From: Chloroflexota bacterium
GTDB taxonomy: Bacteria > Chloroflexota > Anaerolineae > Anaerolineales > Villigracilaceae
Length of the DNA stretch: 12,286 bases
Direction of reading: 5' to 3'
NCBI GenBank assembly: GCA_021796315.1
Contig: JAJYOH010000114.1
Coordinates: 1-12,286, forward strand
Every line of letters starts with the position of its first letter. The first letter of the stretch is position 1. Below the pieces are notes generated by a model, which ran no database searches, was not told where the DNA came from, and was given only the letters and a program-made list of their open reading frames with translations. Shown here in pieces: positions 7,420-12,286 of the stretch. The position numbers and the translations under genes are program-made.

Positions 7420-8330
7420 TATTTCCGCCTGATTTCGTTGATCGCGAGAAAGAAACTCTATTACTTAAGAAAACGATTTCAAAAAAATGGAATAAGCGGG
7501 TTCTGATTTTTCTGGTTGGCCCACAAATCGGCAAAACATATTTGATGTCCTATTTTAAGTATTATTGTCAAACTAAATCAATACCTGTGACGCTTATAGA
7601 TTTCGATCAACGTGGCAAAGATCCCATTTGGTATTGGAAGTTTGTTAGCAATATTCGCGATGATTTATCCTTATACAAATTTTCATTTAGTGAAGTAGAA
7701 AAGTGTGAAAAAAGGCAGGGAGGTAGCTTATCCCTGATTGATTATCACCCTGAAAGCGGGAGTGGAGGAATCGCTATAGGCTCCAAGGGCCGAATTAACG
7801 ATTCTGAATTACAGGATTGGGTTGGTCGGGATAGGAATATGTTTTATGCTAGCTATTCAGGGACTATTGCTGATAATGTGGAGCGAGAAAGAAGACAAAG
7901 AGATGAAATGGGGCGCGCTCTGGTATCTGACCTGAGCAAAATATGTCAGAAAAGGCGAATTGTTCTAATTCTTGATACTTATGAACAAGCGTCTTTGGAA
8001 ACGCGTCGCTGGATTGACGAATGGCTTTTTGAACATCTAGTGGATCGTTTCAAAAACTTGGTAGTAGTGATTGCTGCGCGCCCAGATACACCTATGCGCG
8101 ATTATGTGATGCGGCCTAGACCTTGGAAATCATTAATCCATATACATGAGGCTCTTAGTGTTCTAGAAAAGAAGCATATTCGTGAATACCTGCAGAAAAG
8201 CAAGCTCTCGCTGAGGGAAAAGGATCTTGAGCCATTTGTGGTTGCGGCAGGATATTCAATGGGTGGAATGGCTCAATTGAAGGATGCCTATCTGGCAAGA
8301 TCTGATGGAAATAAGAAGGCACGTCAATGA
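7416..8330 (+). CDS. STAND-like P-loop ATPase carrying the shared motif
   Basis: A 304-residue protein with the ATG at 7416 supported by AGGA (7403-7406). It opens F-V-D-R-E-K-E (7-13), a typical entry into AAA/STAND ATPases. The P-loop is L-V-G35-P-Q-I-G-K40-T41, one residue shorter than the G-x-x-x-x-G-K-T consensus. Walker B is I-V-L-I-L-D187-T-Y-E190 (catalytic Glu present), followed by V-V-I-A-A-R-P (207-213), a sensor-1-like strand. Residues 118-139 hold the third copy of the 22-residue motif, between Walker A and B. STAND ATPases act as nucleotide-controlled switches in signalling and immunity, usually with an effector and a sensor repeat region; this one has neither, so partners are probably the neighbouring genes. 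Overlaps of 4 bp on both sides indicate an operon. Base composition is AT-rich compared with flanking genes. Confidence 0.75.
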   Translation: MIFPPDFVDREKETLLLKKTISKKWNKRVLIFLVGPQIGKTYLMSYFKYYCQTKSIPVTLIDFDQRGKDPIWYWKFVSNIRDDLSLYKFSFSEVEKCEKRQGGSLSLIDYHPESGSGGIAIGSKGRINDSELQDWVGRDRNMFYASYSGTIADNVERERRQRDEMGRALVSDLSKICQKRRIVLILDTYEQASLETRRWIDEWLFEHLVDRFKNLVVVIAARPDTPMRDYVMRPRPWKSLIHIHEALSVLEKKHIREYLQKSKLSLREKDLEPFVVAAGYSMGGMAQLKDAYLARSDGNKKARQ

Positions 8331-8560
8331 AAAAAACTTCTCGCGAAACTTCAGCAATTCTTTTAACTAAGACAGTTTCTCAGGATGAGTTAGAAAATCA
8401 GATTTTTGCATTGCTCTTGAAGTCTTTACGCCCTGAGTTAAAGTCAGCATTGCAAAGCGTCGCGCTGCCTCATTGGTTCAATAAGTCGATCTTGGGCATT
8501 TTGTTAGATAATGAGGCTTCTTCATCGTTGGAACGTATTCTTGAGGGGATCGTTGTGTAA
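8327..8560 (+). pseudogene. Fourth island gene, cut by the IS element
   Basis: 77 codons are visible. ATG 8327 overlaps the ATPase stop (ATGA, 8327-8330) and is preceded by AGAAGG (8314-8319). The last codon and stop (GTG TAA, 8555-8560) come from or straddle the IS terminus. The sequence is helical, with L-L-K-S-L-R-P-E-L-K, then A-L-P-H-W-F-N-K and a Leu/Glu-rich stretch. It resembles the first helices of the winged-helix or TPR-like arm that often follows the ATPase in STAND proteins, split here into its own gene (a family resemblance from memory). If the IS is removed using GTT as the target repeat, the frame hits a stop after only two more codons. The native downstream part is therefore missing, unless the gene was always about 78 residues. 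Confidence 0.55.
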
Positions 8561-8580
8561 TGGACCCCAAAAGTTGGACA
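8556..8580 (+). repeat. Left terminal inverted repeat of the IS
   Basis: Begins TGTAATGGACCCC and ends TTGGACA. It matches the reverse complement of 9793-9817 at 20 of 25 positions. It lies at the OrfB (3') end of the transposase. Confidence 0.88.
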
Positions 8581-8595
8581 GATTTTAAGTGATTC

Positions 8596-9447
8596 TTAGG
8601 GGGTACCTTGCTCCATGTGAGCCAGCCGCCAGGCAGCTTCGAACTCAGCCGGTGTCAGGTATCCCAAGGCAGAGTGAATGCGCTTGGTCATGTACACGTC
8701 TTCAATAAAGCGTCCAATCTGTTGATAGGCGTCATGATAATCTTGGTAATCGGATAGGTCAACCTCCTCTTCTTTAATAGTTCGCATCCATCGTTCGGCA
8801 TAACCATTTTCTTCAGCCTTGCCTTGTGCGGCCATGCTGATTTGAATGTCATATTGTTTCAACACGTCGGTGTAGGTTTGTGATGCATATTGAATGCCTT
8901 GGTCGCTGTGATGGATTTCAGGGATACACAAACTCAATGCCCGACGCAGAGCTGATAAGGTCAAATCCACATCGAGACTGCGGCTCAGGTTCCAACCACG
9001 GATCGCACGGGTGAAGACATCCAGGATAATCGCCAGGAATACAAAACCTTGAGCCAAACGGATATAGGTAATGTCACAAACCCAAACCTGCTCGGGATGC
9101 GTGATCTCCAGATCCATCACCAGGTTCGGATAGCGCGGGTAGGGATGCTCACTATTGGTGGTCCGATATTTAGTTCGTTTTACAGGGCGCAGCAGCCTCT
9201 TTTGACGCATTATTCGTTGCACGCGTTTCCGGTTAATCCGGTAATGATAAGGTGCTCGCCGCAATTGCCACATCACGCGGCGCGTCCCGTATTGGGGAAA
9301 CTGCCGTGCCACCGTTTCAGCATCCGCACCCAGCTGACTGTCATCGTGACGATGCGAGCGATAGTAATAGGTGCTGCGCGCCAAGCCCACCGAGTCACAC
9401 GCCATCTTTACCGAGCACTTCTGATCTGCCAGCACTGCCTCTACCAC
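8596..9447 (-). CDS. IS3-family transposase OrfB (DDE integrase domain)
   Basis: 283 residues from a GTG at 9447 if read alone; it is normally made as the C-terminal part of an OrfAB fusion. An HTH-like segment (K-M-A-C-D-S-V-G-L-A-R-S-T-Y-Y) comes first, then an rve/DDE core: D in V-C-D-I-T-Y-I, D in H-H-S-D-Q-G, and E in K-A-E-E-N-G-Y-A-E-R with the following K/R helix. It ends with the family-typical R-I-H-S-A-L-G-Y-L-T-P-A-E-F. No internal stop or frame damage is seen, so the element could be active. It acts on the terminal repeats by a copy-out, paste-in mechanism known for IS3 members. Confidence 0.93.
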   Translation of the reverse strand: MVEAVLADQKCSVKMACDSVGLARSTYYYRSHRHDDSQLGADAETVARQFPQYGTRRVMWQLRRAPYHYRINRKRVQRIMRQKRLLRPVKRTKYRTTNSEHPYPRYPNLVMDLEITHPEQVWVCDITYIRLAQGFVFLAIILDVFTRAIRGWNLSRSLDVDLTLSALRRALSLCIPEIHHSDQGIQYASQTYTDVLKQYDIQISMAAQGKAEENGYAERWMRTIKEEEVDLSDYQDYHDAYQQIGRFIEDVYMTKRIHSALGYLTPAEFEAAWRLAHMEQGTP

Positions 9448-9749
9448 CGTTCGTCGCTCCTGTGCAACAAGCTGGCATAGCTCACTGCTTTTTTTGAGAC
9501 CTCCACCTGCATGCTCAGCCTCCCGATCATGCGCTCCAGTTCCGCAATACGTGCGTCTTTCTCCGAATCCGGCTGCGGCTCTGTGAAGATCTCACTGGCA
9601 CGTTCCAAGAATTCTTGCTTCCAGCGTGACAGCACGCTGTCCTTAATCTGATATTCGCGGCTGGCTTCGCTCAGGCTTTTCTTGCCTGAGATCATTTCCA
9701 GCACGACCTTTGTCTTGAACTCGGCACTGAACTTCCTGCGTTGTACCAT
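9441..9749 (-). CDS. IS3-family transposase OrfA (HTH)
   Basis: 102 residues, ATG at 9749. The N-terminal M-V-Q-R-R-K-F-S-A-E-F-K, a helix-turn-helix (S-L-S-E-A-S-R-E-Y-Q-I then S-V-L-S-R-W-K-Q-E-F) and a leucine-zipper-like C-terminal coiled coil (residues about 65-88) match OrfA proteins, which bind the inverted repeats and multimerise. A run of seven A then G on the minus strand (9495-9488) near the end is the slippery site. Slipping back one base continues straight into the OrfB frame with no stop, replacing the last OrfA residues by S-S-E-L-C-Q-L-V-A-Q-E-R-R-T-V-V-E-A. Confidence 0.92.
   Translation of the reverse strand: MVQRRKFSAEFKTKVVLEMISGKKSLSEASREYQIKDSVLSRWKQEFLERASEIFTEPQPDSEKDARIAELERMIGRLSMQVEVSKKAVSYASLLHRSDERW
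9488..9495 (-). promoter_or_regulatory. Programmed -1 frameshift site (A7G)
   Basis: On the minus strand the OrfA frame reads TCA AAA AAA GCA. The A-AAA-AAG heptamer is the standard IS3-family slippery sequence, and the OrfB frame is exactly -1 relative to OrfA, so slippage gives the OrfAB fusion transposase. Confidence 0.85.
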
Positions 9750-9792
9750 TTCTGGACCTCGTTTCTGAGTAGTGATTCTACTCTAAGCATCG

Positions 9793-9817
9793 TGTCCAGT
9801 TTTATGGGTCCACTACA
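9793..9817 (-). repeat. Right terminal inverted repeat of the IS
   Basis: Read on the minus strand it begins TGTAGTGGACCC and ends CTGGACA, upstream of OrfA. It is the partner of 8556-8580; the immediate right flank is GTTAG. Confidence 0.88.
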
Positions 9818-10236
9818 GTTAGCCGGTAATTGGCGAAGGCGAGACGTGACCAAGCCGCGGCTGGCACAGGTGGTTTGTTGTGCCAGGAGAACTGTAAATC
9901 GTTGAGCGTAACTTAGCGATGAAACCGGAGCAAAGGTTCGGAAGGTTCGAGTGCCTGCAAATACAAAGAACCCAGTTCTCAAGCTCCCTGTCAGGGAGAA
10001 CGCGTTCGGAAGCCAACCCAACCCCAATCCAGTAACCAGACAGCTACCGAGGAACCCTCTGTTCCTGCCCATCATGGGTAGACGTGCTTGGGACGCAACG
10101 GGACAGATGGGACAGACTGGTTGTAGTAGTCGGTGGAGCCACGACCACCCAGGGCGCATGGGAAAGCCATGCACAGGGCGAAGAACCAGAGACATAGCCG
10201 TTCAAGACGGCAACACATACAGAGGTGATAGACCTT

Positions 10237-12048
10237 ATGAAAGATGTCGTTGCAGAACTTGAACATCTCAGACAGTTGGCAACGCAAGATGCCAACAAAC
10301 GCTTCACTCGTTTGTATCGCCTGATAAGACAAGGGGGGCTACTGGCAATTGCCAAAGAACGCATTGCTGGAAATAAAGGCGCACAAACTCCGGGAGTGGA
10401 CGGGCAGAAAATGGCAGACATGGACAATGAGAAAATTGCCACCCTGAGCCAGGAATTAAGAACAGGGACATATCAACCCCAACCTGTTCGGCGAGTATAT
10501 ATCCCGAAACGCAATGGGAAAATGCGCCCGCTAGGCATTCCCACCAGTCGTGACAAAATCATTCAAGCAGGCGTCGCACTCATTTTGGAAGCCATCTATG
10601 AACCCGTGTTTCGTAAATGCTCGCATGGATTTCGGTCGCAACACAGCACCATCACAGCCATACGTCAGGCGTCCAGTGCATATCGCGCAGGCGCAAAGTG
10701 GATTATTGAAGGTGACATCACAGATTGCTTTGGAAGCATCCCACATTCTGTCATCCTCAATTGCCTGCGTAAACGCATCAAGGATGAACGCTTCATAAAC
10801 CTGATATGCAAAATGCTGAAAGCCGGAGTGATGGAAGCAGGCAATTTTGCTCCCTCTTACTCAGGCACTCCGCAAGGTGGCATTGTGAGTCCCATTCTTG
10901 CCAATATCGTCCTGCATGAATTCGATACTTGGCTGGAAAGGGAAATAGGAGCGAACCCTGCTCCTCAAACGCCGCAGGAGAGAAACGTACGCAGCAATCC
11001 CGAATACATGCGTTTGCATTATCGCATGACCGACATCCACCGCTACCTAAACGGAAAACGTCCCATGCCCAAAAACTCCACCCCTGAGAAGTTGCGACAG
11101 GAATATCAAGAAAAACTACGTTTGCGCAATTTGCAACCGCGCAGCCTGCCGCGCAAAGCAACCTACTATACCCGCTATGCAGATGATTTTCTAATTCTCC
11201 TATGCAACGCCAGCAAAATGGAAGCCGCAAGCATGAAAACCGCCATCGCCGAATGGATGAAAACCAACCTGGGTTTGACCCTCAATCAAGACAAGTCTCA
11301 CATCACACACTGGCAAGATAAAGTCTGTTTTCTGGGATATGAATTGGAAGGAAGAACCAATCCAAATAAAACAGGCTGGTTACATCTAAGCATTCCCAAA
11401 GAAGCGGTTCGTCACGTGGTTTCCAAAGTCGAACAGGCCACGCGCTTTTCGCAAGCGCCGGAATACGACGTATTCAAAAACGTCACTGCGATTGCGCGGG
11501 GTTGGACGAATTACTATCGCTACGCTCATAACATCAATGTGACGGGCGGCAAACTGTCTATGGTCATCTACTGGAAGACGGTTCACTATCTCAGCAAGCG
11601 TCATAAACGCTCCATCGCCGAAACGATGAAAGACCATTACGCCAGAGACCCCAAGACCGGTTGCCTGGGACTGTATGTCCCTATCCCTGGAAAGCCGCCA
11701 AGCTTGAAAAACCGTTACTTCATTTGGCATAAGTCCCCAACTCGTCTTCAACTTAACGCAGTGCAAGTCTATCAGGTTGAAGATGAGCAAGCCTATATCA
11801 ATGACAATTGGGCGCAAGGACGAAGTCGAACCAAAAGAACGGAGACCCTTGCAAAAGCGGGAAACCGTTGTGAGCAATGTGGAGCGGAAGGTGTAACGCT
11901 TTACGTCCATCATCCAAATCATTTGAAGAAAGCCCAGCGAGTGAAGAAAGGCATGGCGCATGTGGCGCATTCTGGCATAACACAAACAACAAAGTTACTT
12001 TGCCATGCATGTCACATGAGCTACCATCACCACCGTACACCAACTTGA
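10237..12048 (+). CDS. Group II intron-encoded reverse transcriptase-maturase with HNH endonuclease
   Basis: 603 residues from ATG 10237, favoured over the GTG at 10225 because AGAGGTGA (10221-10228) is a good Shine-Dalgarno sequence for it. Order: RT0-RT2 region (P-G-V-D-G, then R-R-V-Y-I-P-K and R-P-L-G-I-P); RT3 with D160 in [23 protein letters not shown] of RT4; RT5 Y314-A-D-D317 with both catalytic Asp; thumb/domain X to about 480, with G-W-T-N-Y-Y-R-Y; and a C-terminal HNH zinc domain (C545-x-x-C548, H558-H559, C589-x-x-C592). Reverse transcriptase performs target-primed cDNA synthesis, domain X helps intron splicing, and the HNH nicks the bottom strand of the target. An insertion between RT4 and RT5 (about 235-305) is normal for this class. 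The ORF is intact and lies in intron domain IV. Confidence 0.95.
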   Translation: MKDVVAELEHLRQLATQDANKRFTRLYRLIRQGGLLAIAKERIAGNKGAQTPGVDGQKMADMDNEKIATLSQELRTGTYQPQPVRRVYIPKRNGKMRPLGIPTSRDKIIQAGVALILEAIYEPVFRKCSHGFRSQHSTITAIRQASSAYRAGAKWIIEGDITDCFGSIPHSVILNCLRKRIKDERFINLICKMLKAGVMEAGNFAPSYSGTPQGGIVSPILANIVLHEFDTWLEREIGANPAPQTPQERNVRSNPEYMRLHYRMTDIHRYLNGKRPMPKNSTPEKLRQEYQEKLRLRNLQPRSLPRKATYYTRYADDFLILLCNASKMEAASMKTAIAEWMKTNLGLTLNQDKSHITHWQDKVCFLGYELEGRTNPNKTGWLHLSIPKEAVRHVVSKVEQATRFSQAPEYDVFKNVTAIARGWTNYYRYAHNINVTGGKLSMVIYWKTVHYLSKRHKRSIAETMKDHYARDPKTGCLGLYVPIPGKPPSLKNRYFIWHKSPTRLQLNAVQVYQVEDEQAYINDNWAQGRSRTKRTETLAKAGNRCEQCGAEGVTLYVHHPNHLKKAQRVKKGMAHVAHSGITQTTKLLCHACHMSYHHHRTPT

Positions 12049-12066
12049 GATTATGCTATGTGGGAA

Positions 12067-12098
12067 AGCCGGATGCTTTGAAAATTGCCCGTCCGGTT
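12067..12098 (+). ncRNA. Group II intron domain V
   Basis: AGCCGGA (12067-12073) pairs with TCCGGTT (12092-12098) with the AGC catalytic-triad signature at its 5' side. The two-base bulge region (CG before the 3' strand) and a terminal GAAA tetraloop (12080-12083) are in place. The upper stem GCTTT/ATTGC holds two U-U oppositions, a little weaker than typical. Domain V is the catalytic centre binding two metal ions. Confidence 0.88.
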
Positions 12099-12109
12099 TG
12101 GAGGGGGCT

Positions 12110-12160
12110 GGGCGGAAACGTATCCTCGTAAGAGGACAACGCGCCGCCCTTCCACCCTAT
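12110..12160 (+). ncRNA. Group II intron domain VI with branch-point adenosine
   Basis: GGGCGG (12110-12115) pairs with CCGCCC (12144-12149). Inside, TCCTC (12123-12127) and GAGGA (12132-12136) form a hairpin capped by a GTAA tetraloop. The unpaired A at 12154 lies seven bases from the 3' end, the expected branch-point spacing, and the intron ends in AT, fitting the 3'-AY rule. Confidence 0.75.
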
Positions 12161-12286
12161 GCTACCCATCTTTTGCAAAGCGGTTATGACATCCGCACCG
12201 TGCAGGAACTCCTCGGTCATAAGGACGTGAAAACCACCATGATCTACACCCACGTTCTCCAACGCGGTGCATCGGCAGTTCGTTCA
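12161..12286 (+). CDS. Integron-integrase-like tyrosine recombinase, 3' exon (partial)
   Basis: The frame from 12161 gives 42 residues with no stop to the window edge, starting [20 protein letters not shown]. It carries the tyrosine recombinase box L-L-G-H (His20 of the fragment) and the nucleophile Y29 in M-I-Y-T-H-V. The stretch [13 protein letters not shown] followed by T-T-M-I-Y-T-H-V and V-R-S is the form I know from IntI integron integrases rather than XerC/D. Exon 2 begins inside the conserved R-H-S-F-A-T-H-L-L region, so the catalytic Arg and N-terminal three quarters would be on the missing 5' exon. No attI or attC site is seen in the window. Confidence 0.7.

Larger units (their letters stand above)
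8556..9817 (-). mobile_element. Complete IS3-family insertion sequence, 1262 bp
   Basis: The boundaries are set by terminal inverted repeats (8556-8580 and 9793-9817; 20 of 25 positions match, both beginning TGTA and sharing TGGACCC and TGGACA). It encodes OrfA and OrfB on the minus strand with a -1 frameshift signal between them, the standard IS3-family layout. No flush target duplication is seen: the left flank ends CGTTG and the right begins GTTAG, so GTT occurs on both sides but offset by one base. It separates the ATPase island from the group II intron. Confidence 0.9.
9818..12160 (+). mobile_element. Group II intron, probably 5'-truncated, with IEP, domain V and domain VI
   Basis: The 3' boundary at 12160 is well supported: domain V, domain VI, a branch-point A (12154) seven bases from the end, a terminal AT, and an in-frame protein-coding exon starting at 12161. 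The left boundary is only the IS edge. 9818-10236 (419 nt) is non-coding and full of GNRA-like and helical segments, for example CTGGCACA and TGTGCCAG pairing near 9863-9887, consistent with domains I-III and the start of IV. No integrase exon precedes it, and GTGYG-like starts at 9844 or 9880 are not preceded by recombinase codons. Introns with this type of ORF usually have more sequence before it, so loss of the intron start and 5' exon at the IS junction is the simplest reading. The encoded protein remains complete, so it could still work in trans. Confidence 0.75.

Noticed and set aside
9818..9830. GTTAGCC at the IS right edge as an attC core site
   Set aside because: The seventh-base pattern fails GTTRRRY (C where a purine is needed) and no partner RYYYAAC or attC fold is present.
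9692..10195. 167-codon minus-strand ORF across the IS end and intron RNA
   Set aside because: Crosses the IS terminal repeat, so it cannot be a native gene, and lies over structured intron RNA.
9951..10262. 103-codon + strand ORF in the intron 5' region
   Set aside because: Falls in the ribozyme domains and overlaps the maturase start; no domain features.
1..12286. CRISPR arrays, tRNA or rRNA genes
   Set aside because: No regularly spaced repeats, no cloverleaf with a T-loop signature and no rRNA-like segments were found by reading both strands.

Overview
The window looks like a chromosomal fragment from an uncultured Chloroflexota-like bacterium, probably Anaerolineae. That placement is an inference. 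It rests on a long alpha-amylase-family protein with a large N-terminal extension, a many-pass GAF histidine kinase, a dense load of STAND/conflict-type genes and mobile DNA, and near-leaderless gene starts. No rRNA or other taxonomic marker is present.

Left part (1-6816), housekeeping and accessory genes at ordinary base composition: the 3' end of a GNAT-like acetyltransferase; an imperfect palindrome; a four-helix membrane protein of unknown function whose tail runs into REP-like DNA; a cold-shock protein on the minus strand with promoter, structured leader and intrinsic terminator all visible; a membrane-anchored GAF histidine kinase (minus strand); and, divergent from it across a 31-49 bp spacer, a roughly 930-residue GH13 alpha-amylase-like protein with an extremely basic tail.

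Middle part (about 6900-8560), a clearly AT-richer island. A TATAAT promoter precedes a 36-codon single-helix membrane ORF. In the same frame, after one TAA, comes a 94-residue protein carrying two copies of a 22-residue beta-prone motif. Next is a 304-residue STAND-like ATPase that contains a third copy of the motif, then the start of a fourth gene. The last three genes overlap by 4 bp (ATGA) and are probably translationally coupled. This is the best candidate for an undescribed system: a small membrane/motif partner and an ATPase that share a short self-association-like motif, resembling the organisation of bacterial NLR/STAND conflict modules. It appears damaged, by a possible nonsense codon at the front and an IS at the back.

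Right part (8556-12286), mobile DNA. A complete 1262-bp IS3-family element (OrfA/OrfB with an A7G frameshift site and 20/25-matching terminal inverted repeats) cuts the fourth island gene. It abuts a group II intron that appears 5'-truncated but keeps its reverse transcriptase-maturase-HNH ORF, domain V, domain VI and a branch-point A. The intron's 3' exon encodes the C-terminus of an integron-integrase-like tyrosine recombinase, so the intron sits inside the integrase gene just after the conserved box II region. The integrase 5' exon is not in the window. Island, IS and intron are therefore joined by rearrangement or, less interestingly, by a misassembly at repeats.
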